The translations under genes and the position numbers were made by a program. Positions 44,001 to 52,241 of a DNA stretch of 64,000 nucleotides are shown piece after piece; the first letter of the stretch is position 1, and each line of letters opens with the position of its first letter. Under the pieces are notes generated by a model. That model searched no databases. It had not been told where the DNA came from and saw only the letters and a list, made by a program, of their open reading frames with translations. Source of the stretch: Aequorivita marisscotiae (GTDB taxonomy: Bacteria > Bacteroidota > Bacteroidia > Flavobacteriales > Flavobacteriaceae); contig NZ_CP122379.1 of assembly GCF_029814825.1 (NCBI RefSeq), positions 2,170,001 to 2,234,000 on the forward strand, read 5' to 3'.

Positions 44001-45140
44001 ATGAAGCATTTTGACGTAGCTGTTATTGGCAGTGGACCTTCGGGAGCTACAACCGCATTTTATCTGGCAGAGGCGGGGATTTCGACTGTAATTATTGAAA
44101 AGGCCACCTTACCACGTTATAAAACCTGTGGGGGCGGACTCGTATTTCGCGGCCGCTATAGCCTGCCTTTTGATATTAGTGAGGTGGTAGAAAAGGAATT
44201 CCATAGGGTAGATATATTTTTAGGGGAAAAACTTCACTTTAAAACCTATAGGGAGGAGCCTTCCATTACTATGGTAATGCGCGATAGTTTTGATAAACTG
44301 GTAACCGACAAGGCACAAGCCGCGGGCGCAACATTATTGGAAAATCACAAATTGCAGTCCCTTACTTTTGAAAACGACCTAATAACCCTGATAACATCGC
44401 AAGGTATATTAACCGCAAACTTTGTGATTGCCGCCGACGGCGCATTGAGCCCCACGGCCAAATTAGCAGGATGGACAGAAGATACGCGGAAATTAATTCC
44501 CGCGCTAGAATATGAAGTAGAAGTAAGCGATGCAGATTTTGAGCGGCTCTCGAAGGAAGTGCGTTTTGATATTGACGCCATTCCTTACGGTTATGCTTGG
44601 AATTTTCCTAAAAAGAAGCATTTATCTATAGGCGTTGCTTCGGCCCGAAGGACTAAGATAAATTTAAAAAAATACTACCAGGCCTATTTAGAAACCTTGG
44701 GGATTACTGAAATTATAAGTGAATCGCAACACGGATTTCAAATTCCTGTGATGCCGCGTACCGATGGATTTGTTAAAAACAACGTTTTTTTAATCGGCGA
44801 TGCCGCAGGATTTGCAGACCCCATTACCGCTGAGGGAATTTCGAATGCTATTTACAGCGGCAAGTTGGCGGCTGAGGCCATTCTTGAAACAGATATGCAT
44901 TTACAAGAAGCAGGGGCTTTATATACAGCGAAACTGGAGGCTGGGTTATTGCCCGAGATACAGACGGCGGTATGGCTTTCAAAATGGTTTTATGAACAGA
45001 AGACGGTTAGAAATCTATTGGCCAAAAAATACGGGCAGCGTATTGTGGAGGAAATGCTGAATGTATTTCACGGAAAGCGAAGCTATCCCAAAAATGTGAA
45101 ACAAAAGCTGAAAGCAAAGATTAAGGAGTTGGTTTTTTAG
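44001..45140 (+). CDS. Geranylgeranyl reductase family FAD-dependent oxidoreductase
   Basis: A 379-residue flavoprotein. The FAD-binding GSGPSGATTAFYLAEAG (GxGxxG) and IIEKATLPRYKTCGGGL motif are typical of the geranylgeranyl-reductase/ChlP branch, and the second FAD motif is NVFLIGDAAGFADPITAEGISNAIYSG. The family reduces double bonds in isoprenoid chains or acts in carotenoid and archaeal-lipid metabolism; in Bacteroidota the substrate is usually unproven. The next gene, 66 bp downstream on the same strand, is spheroidene-monooxygenase-like, which favours an isoprenoid or carotenoid role. The gene is preceded by a 20-bp palindrome. Confidence 0.88.
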   Translation: MKHFDVAVIGSGPSGATTAFYLAEAGISTVIIEKATLPRYKTCGGGLVFRGRYSLPFDISEVVEKEFHRVDIFLGEKLHFKTYREEPSITMVMRDSFDKLVTDKAQAAGATLLENHKLQSLTFENDLITLITSQGILTANFVIAADGALSPTAKLAGWTEDTRKLIPALEYEVEVSDADFERLSKEVRFDIDAIPYGYAWNFPKKKHLSIGVASARRTKINLKKYYQAYLETLGITEIISESQHGFQIPVMPRTDGFVKNNVFLIGDAAGFADPITAEGISNAIYSGKLAAEAILETDMHLQEAGALYTAKLEAGLLPEIQTAVWLSKWFYEQKTVRNLLAKKYGQRIVEEMLNVFHGKRSYPKNVKQKLKAKIKELVF

Positions 45141-45170
45141 TGGATACGGAGAACTGAATAAAACGCAATG

Positions 45171-45186
45171 CAATCGCGCACCAGCG
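45171..45186 (+). repeat. Dispersed CAATCGCGCAC-AGCG repeat, copy 1
   Basis: CAATCGCGCACCAGCG, in the gap between the flavoprotein and CrtA-like genes. It belongs to a family with further copies at 46828-46868, 47361-47376, 58735-58755 and 58797-58813. Confidence 0.65.
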
Positions 45187-45206
45187 AAGTTATAACAAAA
45201 AAATAA

Positions 45207-45905
45207 ATGAGTATATTTTCGTATCATCTTGTTGAATTACCGCGGGTAGTAGCGATTAGAGGCATGTTTTTGAAGCCAATAGCCAAGAACACCAAGGGCT
45301 TAATTCACGCGGAGTATATGATGGCTATGACATTGGGGTCGCCAATTTTATCACCTTCCCGAATTTTAATTAAACAAATTGCCGTTTTCGCACAATGGGA
45401 AAATGAATCAGCCCTGGACGAATTTTTGAGAGGGAATAAATTTGGTAGAAGGCTTGCAAAAGGCTGGCAGGTGCGTTTAGAATTTTTAAGACAATGGGGT
45501 AAGTATGACGCTTTTAAAATACCGGAACAAACAGCGAAAGTGGAAGACACATCTCCCGTAGTTGCTGTAACTATTGCAAGAATGAAACCCTTAGAAGTAC
45601 CGAGATTTATACATTGGGGAAGGCCCGTAGAAAAATTAGTACGCGACCATCCGGGCACCACGCTTTCATTGGCGTCGTATAGTTTTCCGCATACGGTTTC
45701 AACTTTTTCAATTTGGAAAACGGAAAAGGAAATGACCGATATGGTGCATGGGCATAGTGCCATACGTAAACCGAAGCGCCATGCCGATGCAATGAAGGAG
45801 AGAGCGCGCAAAAACTTTCATTTTGAGTTTACAACCCTAAGATTTAAACCCATTGCGGAATTTGGCACATGGCGGGGTCAGCAAAATATTGTTCCAAAGC
45901 TTTAA
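45207..45905 (+). CDS. Spheroidene monooxygenase (CrtA)-like protein
   Basis: A 232-residue protein resembling the CrtA family, heme monooxygenases that add keto groups to carotenoids. Similarities are the PILSPSRILIKQIAVFAQWENESALDEFL start region, the duplicated VVAVTIARMKPLEVPRFIHW segment, and the C-terminal TFSIWKTEKEMTDMVHGHSAI ... HADAMKERARKNFHFEFTTLRFKPIAEFGTW. Several His residues in the last third could bind heme. Function as a true carotenoid ketolase is inferred from family and the adjacent flavoprotein; no other crt gene is in the window. Confidence 0.72.
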   Translation: MSIFSYHLVELPRVVAIRGMFLKPIAKNTKGLIHAEYMMAMTLGSPILSPSRILIKQIAVFAQWENESALDEFLRGNKFGRRLAKGWQVRLEFLRQWGKYDAFKIPEQTAKVEDTSPVVAVTIARMKPLEVPRFIHWGRPVEKLVRDHPGTTLSLASYSFPHTVSTFSIWKTEKEMTDMVHGHSAIRKPKRHADAMKERARKNFHFEFTTLRFKPIAEFGTWRGQQNIVPKL

Positions 45906-45920
45906 TCCAATTTGTATTAA

Positions 45921-46802
45921 ATGGGAAGTCCACATAAAAAACAAAAGCTTCAAGATTGGCTTACCCAGCAATGGGTTATTCTTTTTGGTAGAAAAATAGA
46001 CAAAACAGAGGAAGATTGGTTATTGGGACCGTTTGGAGGCACCCAGGGTATTGGTTTAAAATTTATAAACCAATTAGCGGAAAAGGAGCAGCTTATAATT
46101 GACACATCCCAAAAAGATAAAGGTTTAATTGAGTCTATTGAGCATTTGAACTTACCTGCAAGTCAATTAAAGTTATTGTCTAAAAATGTAATTGATTTTT
46201 ACGAAAACACATCAAATTACGAATTCGATTTAAAAGTTAAATGGAATCCACTTTTTAAAAATTTTGGACGGTTGTTAAGGCTGCTATTTAGCAACAGAAT
46301 AGAGCAATTGAATGTTCCGATTGAAAACATACCAAATTCACGAGGGCTCACCAGTGAAATAATACAATTACGGGATGCGCAAACCAAGAAGTTAAAACGC
46401 ACCCTTTGGTTAAGAACCTTTAAAGCTAGTGGCAAAATAGTGTATTCCGGGGTTTATGAAACCTGTACGCTTCCGTCCGGGAAAAGTTGTATCAAGGCAA
46501 TTTTCCCTTTGCCAAATGGTAATGCCACGGTTATTTTAGCGCCTATGGTAGGTAAGAAGGGGGAACTGATTTTAAGTTCGGCCGGGAAGCAGTTTGGGGA
46601 TAGTGGCTTTTACTTTTTGCTGAACGATAGTAACGGGAAGCTATGGGCTAAGTATATTAAATCGTTTAAAGATAGATTGGTTGCTAAAACCGAGGATGAA
46701 CAGATTCTGGTTAAACAAACCTTGACTTTATGGGGACTGAAGGTTTTAATATTTGAATACAATATTAGAAAGCGAAGGGATTTGGATGATTTTTCTCAAT
46801 AA
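45921..46802 (+). CDS. Hypothetical protein, no recognised domain
   Basis: A 293-residue soluble protein without signal peptide or clear transmembrane helix. It starts MGSPHKKQKLQDWLTQQWVIL and has a conserved-looking DWLLGPFGGTQGIG segment, a GRLLRLLFSNRIEQLN helix and a beta-rich C-terminal half (YETCTLPSGKSCIKAIFPLPNGNATVILAPMVGKKGELILSSAGK). It follows the CrtA-like gene after 15 bp, so the two are probably co-transcribed. I could not assign a family or function. Composition matches the neighbours. Confidence 0.75.
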   Translation: MGSPHKKQKLQDWLTQQWVILFGRKIDKTEEDWLLGPFGGTQGIGLKFINQLAEKEQLIIDTSQKDKGLIESIEHLNLPASQLKLLSKNVIDFYENTSNYEFDLKVKWNPLFKNFGRLLRLLFSNRIEQLNVPIENIPNSRGLTSEIIQLRDAQTKKLKRTLWLRTFKASGKIVYSGVYETCTLPSGKSCIKAIFPLPNGNATVILAPMVGKKGELILSSAGKQFGDSGFYFLLNDSNGKLWAKYIKSFKDRLVAKTEDEQILVKQTLTLWGLKVLIFEYNIRKRRDLDDFSQ

Positions 46803-46827
46803 TGAATAGAGGCATGGAACGCGAGGG

Positions 46828-46868
46828 AATCGCGCATTGGCATTTGGATACAATCGCGCATTGGCCGG
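46828..46868 (+). repeat. Dispersed TCGCGCATTGG repeat, two adjacent copies
   Basis: GAATCGCGCATTGG (46827-46840) and CAATCGCGCATTGGCCGG (46851-46868) lie in the gap before the VOC gene. They are variants of the repeat at 45171-45186. Confidence 0.65.
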
Positions 46869-46911
46869 AATGAAATTAAAAATAAATAAAACAACGAACT
46901 AAAATTAAAAA

Positions 46912-47295
46912 ATGATGAACAATATGAAATTAGGTGCATTTTCGGTAAGCCTTAGTGTAAAGAACATTCAAGCTTCAAAAGAATTTTACGAAACATTGGG
47001 TTTTAAAGTGTTTGCGGGCGATATGGAGAAAAACTATCTTATAATGAAGAATGAAGACTCCTTGATTGGCTTGTTCCAGGGGATGTTTGAGGGTAATATA
47101 CTTACCTTTAATCCGGGCTGGGATTCTGATGCGAAGAAGGTTGAAAAGTTTGATGATGTTCGGGAAATACAAAAAACATTAGAAGATAGCGATGTACAAT
47201 TAATTAGGCGAGCAGACGAAACCACTTCAGGCCCAGCCAGTATTACCTTATTGGATCCAGATGGGAATGTTATCTTGATAGACCAACACGTTTAG
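46912..47295 (+). CDS. VOC superfamily protein (glyoxalase/bleomycin-resistance fold)
   Basis: A 127-residue metalloenzyme-like fold. It has the paired beta-alpha-beta-beta-beta pattern: GAFSVSLSVKNIQASKEFYETLGFKV, then YLIMKNEDSLIGLFQG, then a second half ending GPASITLLDPDGNVILIDQH. The FYETLGF and DPDGN motifs are typical. The metal ligands differ from glyoxalase I, so the reaction is unassigned; many such proteins act in detoxification or antibiotic sequestration. The start could also be the second ATG at 46915 or 46924. Confidence 0.88.
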   Translation: MMNNMKLGAFSVSLSVKNIQASKEFYETLGFKVFAGDMEKNYLIMKNEDSLIGLFQGMFEGNILTFNPGWDSDAKKVEKFDDVREIQKTLEDSDVQLIRRADETTSGPASITLLDPDGNVILIDQHV

Positions 47296-47360
47296 AAAAA
47301 CGAGGAAGCCATACTAAAGTATTTGCGATTGCGATAGCTCAATAGAAAAAGTGAGTGATG

Positions 47361-47376
47361 CGATCGCGCCCTAGCG
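47361..47376 (+). repeat. Dispersed GATCGCGCCCTAGCG repeat copy
   Basis: CGATCGCGCCCTAGCG, a further copy of the family at 45171, 46828 and 58735. It lies in the 254-bp gap between the VOC gene and the unknown GTG-start gene. Confidence 0.55.
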
Positions 47377-47432
47377 ATCTGAAAAATATAGAATATAATG
47401 AGGAGGTTATATGCCTTTAATTAGGGTTTAAT

Positions 47433-47498
47433 ACGCTATAAACACGCTATAGATCCGCTATAAATACACTTTAAGTACGGTATATATATGCTATATAT
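47433..47498 (+). repeat. Six phased 11-bp TATA-type tandem repeats
   Basis: Six consecutive 11-bp units with no gaps: ACGCTATAAAC, ACGCTATAGAT, CCGCTATAAAT, ACACTTTAAGT, ACGGTATATAT, ATGCTATATAT (47433-47498), followed by a T-rich run. The period is close to one helical turn, so the units face the same side of the DNA. It ends 51 bp upstream of the GTG of the next gene and may be a protein-binding or bending array. Confidence 0.75.
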
Positions 47499-47549
47499 TT
47501 TTTTTTGGGTGGATTATTATGTATATTAGCTACTTAAAATCAATGAGTT

Positions 47550-48299
47550 GTGGCTAAACAGACAGGAGTTATAAAATTAAAGGGAACAATCGGGGACATT
47601 AATTTTTACAATAGAGAAGGCGAAAACCTGGCCAGAAAGGCCGGGGGTGGGTTTAATGGGGAACACATTAAAACCAAGGAAAGCATGGCGCGGGTGCGTG
47701 AAAATGCAGGGGAGTTTGGACATTGTAGTGCTGTAAAAAAGCAATTTAAAAGAAGTTTGAATCCGTTTTTATGCGTTCGGAAGGATGGAGAACTTCACGG
47801 GCGGATGGTGCAATTGTTTACCAAGTTAAAGGATCTGGATTCTGTGAACAGCCGAGGAGATAGGAGGGTAAAGCGTGGATTGGAGACTGCTAAGGGCCAG
47901 CAGTTACTTAGGGATTTTGCTTTCACCCCTTCGTGTAGTATTGCGGAAGTATTGGCTTGTTCGTTTAACTATGAATTTGAATCCCGAACCCTAAGGGTAA
48001 CGAATTTTGATATAAAAAATGTTGCTTTTCCCGCGGGGGCTACCCATATGGCACTTACATTGGGGCTTTTACATTTCGATTTTGACACTCTCGCCTATGG
48101 ATTGAAGTGCAGTACGCCACTTTATATGGATAAGGACCACAGTGCTACTCAGTTTGATTTGAGTACCGAATTACCTGATGTTGCTGGTACAGCGATTGCT
48201 GTTTTGGGACTGAAATTCTATCAGAAAGTGGAAAATACGTATTATTTATTTAAGAGTGCGAATGCTGTGGGAATGGATGTATTGCGGATTGGGGGATGA
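47550..48299 (+). CDS. Hypothetical protein of a Bacteroidota-restricted family
   Basis: A 249-residue protein with GTG start and no signal peptide. The N-terminus (KQTGVIKLKGTIGDINFYNREGENLARKAGGG, then ESMARVRENAGEFGHCSAV) matches a widespread but uncharacterised flavobacterial family whose members start GxIKLKGTIGxxxFY and contain RTREN-EF. The C-terminal part is beta-rich. The function is unknown. It is preceded by the six 11-bp phased repeats. Related genes are often present in several variable copies per genome (recollection, not tested here). Confidence 0.75.
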   Translation: MAKQTGVIKLKGTIGDINFYNREGENLARKAGGGFNGEHIKTKESMARVRENAGEFGHCSAVKKQFKRSLNPFLCVRKDGELHGRMVQLFTKLKDLDSVNSRGDRRVKRGLETAKGQQLLRDFAFTPSCSIAEVLACSFNYEFESRTLRVTNFDIKNVAFPAGATHMALTLGLLHFDFDTLAYGLKCSTPLYMDKDHSATQFDLSTELPDVAGTAIAVLGLKFYQKVENTYYLFKSANAVGMDVLRIGG

Positions 48300-48535
48300 T
48301 TTTTTTTAGTTGGAGGGAAAGAGATTGTGGACCTAGATCCTCGACTGCGCTCGGGGCTTGCAGGTTACGGAATACGCTAAGGACAGGCGCCAGCGCCAGG
48401 GAAGCATCGCCTGGGATTAGGCCTCTCTAAACCATACATTACCGCATATTAACCCCGGCATACTCTAAATATTACTACACCTTTTAAAGAATGCCCTAGC
48501 TGGTTGAAATTAGGTTTTATTTAGGTTTTTAGCTA
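48300..48535. repeat. Repeat-rich intergenic region, CTCGACTGCGCTCGGGG type
   Basis: TCCTCGACTGCGCTCGGGG (48332-48352) is a reversed relative of the element at 24791. It is followed by the GC-rich AGGCGCCAGCGCCAGGG and CATCGCCTGGG, which can form hairpins. This lies between two convergent genes and may contain their terminators; I see no gene. Confidence 0.5.
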
Positions 48536-50008
48536 TTAATCTACAATTAGTTCCTGTATGGCTTCTCCCTGTTCACTTCGCACATGGATGAAGTAGGTAC
48601 CGCTGCTTAGGTCCGCAATATTTAAATTGGTGGTCTTTGTTGTTTTTAACAATTGGCCATTCGTATTAAAAATGCGGGTGTCATGAAGGGTATTGGTTGG
48701 CGCCAATTGTACAATACAGTGTGTGCTGGCGGGGTTAGGGTATATGGCATATTGGAATGGGATTTTAGATGGGGTGTGCAGTAAGCCACTTATATCGAAT
48801 ACTCTAACTTGGCCCGACTTGTAGCCATTGCCATTGCTATAGGTTGATCCAATGGCGACCGTAGTACCTTCCCCATTTATGGATAGACCAAGGCCGGAAT
48901 GGTCATCGCTGGCTTCGCCTTCAATATCCTCACCAATTTGTTCCCAAGTATCATTGTTGTTTGCATATAATTTTACGTGCCCTGCATACTGGCCATTATT
49001 GTTATTAAACGGTGCTCCCACTGCCAAGATGCTGCCATCGCCGCTAAGGCCTAATGCAAAACCCGCGCGGTCGCCGGGGGCATCCCCAAAAATATCCTGA
49101 CCGATTTGAGTCCAAGTGCCTGAACTGTTCCTAAAAATTTTTACCTGGCCTGAGGCCGTTCCATTGCCGTCATTGGCTTGGGCCCCAATGGCAATTATAT
49201 TGCCATCGCTACTGAGTTTGATGGCATAGCCAAAATCGTCGTTGCTTGCATCACCTACAATTTTTTGTCCTATTTGCGTCCAAGAGCCACCGATATTCTG
49301 AAAAACCCGTACCTCGCCATTGCCATCGGTATTGGCAGTGTTGCCCGTACTTCCAACGGCAACGATGTTGCCCGTTGCATTTAGGACTACCGTGCGCCCG
49401 CAACTATCCCTGGAATTTTGGCCATCGATATCCTCCCCAATTTGTGTCCATATTCCCGCATTGTTTCCAAACACCCGTACATGCCCCGAGTGAGGGCCGT
49501 TGCCTCCATTTAACCAAGCGCCAATGGCTACTATGCTACCATCGGCACTTAAGCTAATTGACATACCCGATTGATCCCCTGGGCTTTCTCCATCAATATC
49601 CTGACCTATCTGGGTCCAAGTGTTATTATTGTTTTGATAGACCCGTACGTGTCCGGAATCGTTTCCATTACCATCGTTCCATCTGGAGCCAATGGCTACT
49701 ATGGTACCATCACCACTTAAGCTGACCGACATGCCAGATGCATCGCCCGCATGCTCTCCATAAATGTCCTGACCTATTTGATCCCAACTCCCGCCGGTGT
49801 TGTGAAATATCCTTACCTGACCTGAATCTGTACCGTTGCCATCGTTGTATATTGCGCTCACGGCCATGATAGATCCGTTATCGCTGAGGCTTATGGATAT
49901 ACCAAACTCATCTTCGGCGGCTTCTCCATAAAGAGCCTCCCCAAGCTGTATTTGGGAATAGGAGGTAATTGAAAGGCAGCATAGAAGGATGCAAATACTT
50001 TTTATCAT
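48536..50008 (-). CDS. Secreted seven-repeat beta-propeller protein with T9SS signal
   Basis: A 490-residue protein with a signal peptide (MIKSICILLCCLSITSYSQ). Seven ~53-residue repeats span ~20-400. Each reads like I-x-GE-x-x-D-x-x-G-x-x-x-x-LS-x-DGSI-x-AIGA, then a GQVR(V/I)(F/Y) strand, N-x-x-W-x-QIG. They resemble FG-GAP-type blades and should close as a seven-bladed propeller. The final ~80 residues (FQYAIYPNPASTHCIVQL ... IFNTNGQLLKT ... LSSGTYFIHV ... IQELIVD) are a type A T9SS sorting domain. The protein is likely secreted or surface-bound, with an adhesive or binding role. Repeat copies are similar at DNA level, so copy number may vary. Confidence 0.88.
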   Translation of the reverse strand: MIKSICILLCCLSITSYSQIQLGEALYGEAAEDEFGISISLSDNGSIMAVSAIYNDGNGTDSGQVRIFHNTGGSWDQIGQDIYGEHAGDASGMSVSLSGDGTIVAIGSRWNDGNGNDSGHVRVYQNNNNTWTQIGQDIDGESPGDQSGMSISLSADGSIVAIGAWLNGGNGPHSGHVRVFGNNAGIWTQIGEDIDGQNSRDSCGRTVVLNATGNIVAVGSTGNTANTDGNGEVRVFQNIGGSWTQIGQKIVGDASNDDFGYAIKLSSDGNIIAIGAQANDGNGTASGQVKIFRNSSGTWTQIGQDIFGDAPGDRAGFALGLSGDGSILAVGAPFNNNNGQYAGHVKLYANNNDTWEQIGEDIEGEASDDHSGLGLSINGEGTTVAIGSTYSNGNGYKSGQVRVFDISGLLHTPSKIPFQYAIYPNPASTHCIVQLAPTNTLHDTRIFNTNGQLLKTTKTTNLNIADLSSGTYFIHVRSEQGEAIQELIVD

Positions 50009-50330
50009 TTATTTTTATTGATGGTTTTCGGTTTTATTGGCTCTTGGCTCTTGGCTCTTGGCTCTTGGCTCTTTGCTCTTCGCTAACTTCCGGATTGCAA
50101 TTTACTATAGTAGGGGATTATTTACTGAATTTCATTACCTTTTTTTTGGAATTTTATTTATGCGGTACAATTGTTCACTACCGATGCGCTTGTATAGGAA
50201 GTATAATTTTTTGTTGCCGTACTTTAAATTTTAATATCTTTACTTTTCTCCCCTTTAATTGGTTCCAATGCGGATTTCCGTAGTGGGATAAGTTTTCATT
50301 GTTATATATTTGAAAAAACATATTAGTAAA
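50009..50330. other. 322-bp gap with heptamer repeat, divergent promoters
   Basis: This gap lies between the propeller gene (-) and the nuclease-like gene (+). It contains five perfect TTGGCTC units (50037-50071) and AT-rich sequence. I see no RNA gene and only short reading frames without a credible product. Confidence 0.55.
50037..50071 (+). repeat. Five tandem 7-bp TTGGCTC units
   Basis: Five exact copies of TTGGCTC, followed by two decayed units to ~50084 (TTTGCTC, TTCGCTA). The array lies 29 bp upstream of the propeller gene start, in its promoter or leader, so slippage could vary expression. Confidence 0.8.
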
Positions 50331-51227
50331 ATGAATATTAATTTAATTCGACCTGAAAAGGTTAATTTAAAAGGCCATCCTGTTCTTACGGAAACTTGGC
50401 TACAGGATATAATTGCAAAAGACCCGGAAATTATTGGACTTGGTGAGTTAATTTTAAAAGATAAAGAACGAAAGCAATTACGTGCGGGAAGATTGGATAT
50501 TTTATTACAGGATCCAGAAATTAATAAACGCTACGAAGTTGAAATCCAACTGGGAAAAACGGATGAAAGTCATATTATTCGAACCATTGAATATTGGGAT
50601 ATAGAAAGAAAGAGATATCCACAATATGAGCATTGTGCAGTTATAATTGCAGAAGAAATAACAAGTAGATTTTTAAATGTAATAAGTCTTTTTAATGGAA
50701 CAATTCCATTAATCGCCATACAGTTAACTGCGTACAAAAATAATGATGAATACTTCTTAACCTTCAACAAAGTTTTGGATGAAATGAATTTGGGATTAGT
50801 GGATGATGATGAAGAAATAAGTGAAATAACCGATAGAAATTATTGGGAAACCCAAGTAGGAAGCCCCAAAACTGTAAAGATTGTTGACGCAGCCCTTTCT
50901 TTAATTAGAGAAGTCTTGCCCGGCTATGAATTGAAATATAACAAATTTTATATTGGCTTGGCAAAAAATGGGAGACCGGATAATTTCGTGATATTTAGGG
51001 CGCTAAGAAACTTTACACGTATGGAAATTAAACTTGAAAAAGACGAGGTATTAGAAAATAAAATTGAAACCTCGGGCCTCGATTTAATGGATTATGACAA
51101 AAGAGAAGGTAGGTATAGAATAAAAATATCATCAGCTGACCTTAATAGGCATCGCGATTTAATAAAGGATTTAATAAAAAGAGCAAAAGGGATTGTAGCA
51201 GAATCAGAAATGATTACTGGAGAATAA
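50331..51227 (+). CDS. PD-(D/E)XK nuclease-like protein
   Basis: A 298-residue protein. The N-terminal region ~15-115 reads NLKGHPVLTETWLQDIIAKDPEIIGLGELIL and then RAGRLDILLQDPEINKRYEVEIQLG, a Glu/Asp/Glu-x-Gln arrangement like a PD-(D/E)XK-type nuclease of the NucS/DUF5655 neighbourhood. A later basic helix and the DYDKREGRYRIKIS C-terminus are unassigned. The start at 50331 (ATG) is preferred to a TTG at 50310. It stands at the left edge of the restriction-modification island, and similar proteins often accompany R-M genes in Bacteroidota. Nuclease activity is predicted from motifs only. Confidence 0.72.
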   Translation: MNINLIRPEKVNLKGHPVLTETWLQDIIAKDPEIIGLGELILKDKERKQLRAGRLDILLQDPEINKRYEVEIQLGKTDESHIIRTIEYWDIERKRYPQYEHCAVIIAEEITSRFLNVISLFNGTIPLIAIQLTAYKNNDEYFLTFNKVLDEMNLGLVDDDEEISEITDRNYWETQVGSPKTVKIVDAALSLIREVLPGYELKYNKFYIGLAKNGRPDNFVIFRALRNFTRMEIKLEKDEVLENKIETSGLDLMDYDKREGRYRIKISSADLNRHRDLIKDLIKRAKGIVAESEMITGE

Positions 51228-51271
51228 TCAATTTTTTTGTTTCATAAATTTTAGCAAAGGAATTTAAATAG

Positions 51272-52240
51272 ATGCCTGTAGACTTTTCAAAAATATTAGT
51301 AGTTGGTGTTTCTTCGAGGGCACTTTTCAATCTCGAAGAAGAAGAGCAAATTTTTAGAGAACAAAATATTCGTGGTTTTCGGGAATACCAATTAGCTAAT
51401 GAAGGTAAGTTACTTAAAAAAGGAACTGCATTTCCACTGGTTGAAGCATTACTAAAATTAAATACACATGTTGACAAGAAAACCCCAATTGTTGAGGTGG
51501 TAATTATGTCTAAAAATAGCCCAGAAACAGGAGTAAGAGTGTTAAAAGCAATTGAACACTATAATCTTCCTATTTCAAGATGGGCATTTTCAGCAGGTGA
51601 ACCTTTAGCCCCGTTTATAAAAGCATTTAACGTTGATTTGTTTCTTTCAAAAGAAGAAAAAGATGTTCAAAAAATAATCGACACATCAAACTGTGCAACA
51701 GCATTAGTTTTTGACCCACCTGAAAATTACAAACCAGAAACTGACCGTGTGAAATTTGCTTTTGATGCTGACGCTGTTGTTTTCTCAGAAGAATCTGAAA
51801 TAATATTCAAAGAAAAAGGTCTTGAGGAGTTTTGGAAACACGAAAAGGAAAATGAAGATGTTCCTTTGAATGATGGTCCATTTGCGGCCTTATTGAGGAA
51901 ATTATCTTATATCCAAGATTTTCTGCCAGTTGAAAAAGAACTGTCCCCTTTAAGAATTGCAATAGTTACGGCAAGAAACTCACCTAGTCATATGAGAGTC
52001 ATAAAGACCTTCCGAAAATGGAATGTATATGTTGATGAAGCTTATTTTATGGGTGGATGGCCTAAAGCACCAGTTTTAGAAGCAATCGGGACACATATTT
52101 TTTTTGATGACCAGGATAGTCATTTATGCGACTCAATGACAAAAGTACCTTGTGGCAAGGTATTGTATAAAACGAATTCCATTCTCAAAAATTACGAGAA
52201 GGAAATTATTGTAGAATCTAAGAAAATAAAAGAGAAATAA
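51272..52240 (+). CDS. Cytosolic 5'-nucleotidase-like protein (NT5C1 family, HAD fold)
   Basis: A 322-residue protein similar to cytosolic 5'-nucleotidase 1 (PF06189), which removes phosphate from AMP or other nucleoside monophosphates. Similarities are the NT5C1 segments VVIMSKNSPETGVRVLKAIEHYNL, SRWAFSAGEPLAPFIKAFNVDLFLS, VKFAFDADAVVFSEESE, TARNSPSHMRVIKTFRKW and FMGGWPKAPVLEAIGTHIFFDDQ. The FAFDADAV motif may supply the catalytic Asp. Its stop and the mod start are separated by one base, so the two are translationally coupled. Its position in a type III restriction operon suggests a defence or metabolic-support role, but that is inference. Confidence 0.8.
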   Translation: MPVDFSKILVVGVSSRALFNLEEEEQIFREQNIRGFREYQLANEGKLLKKGTAFPLVEALLKLNTHVDKKTPIVEVVIMSKNSPETGVRVLKAIEHYNLPISRWAFSAGEPLAPFIKAFNVDLFLSKEEKDVQKIIDTSNCATALVFDPPENYKPETDRVKFAFDADAVVFSEESEIIFKEKGLEEFWKHEKENEDVPLNDGPFAALLRKLSYIQDFLPVEKELSPLRIAIVTARNSPSHMRVIKTFRKWNVYVDEAYFMGGWPKAPVLEAIGTHIFFDDQDSHLCDSMTKVPCGKVLYKTNSILKNYEKEIIVESKKIKEK

Positions 52241-52241
52241 T

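Noticed and set aside
47433..47498. CRISPR array
   Set aside because: The units are 11 bp with no spacers, and no cas genes are present; it is a tandem array.
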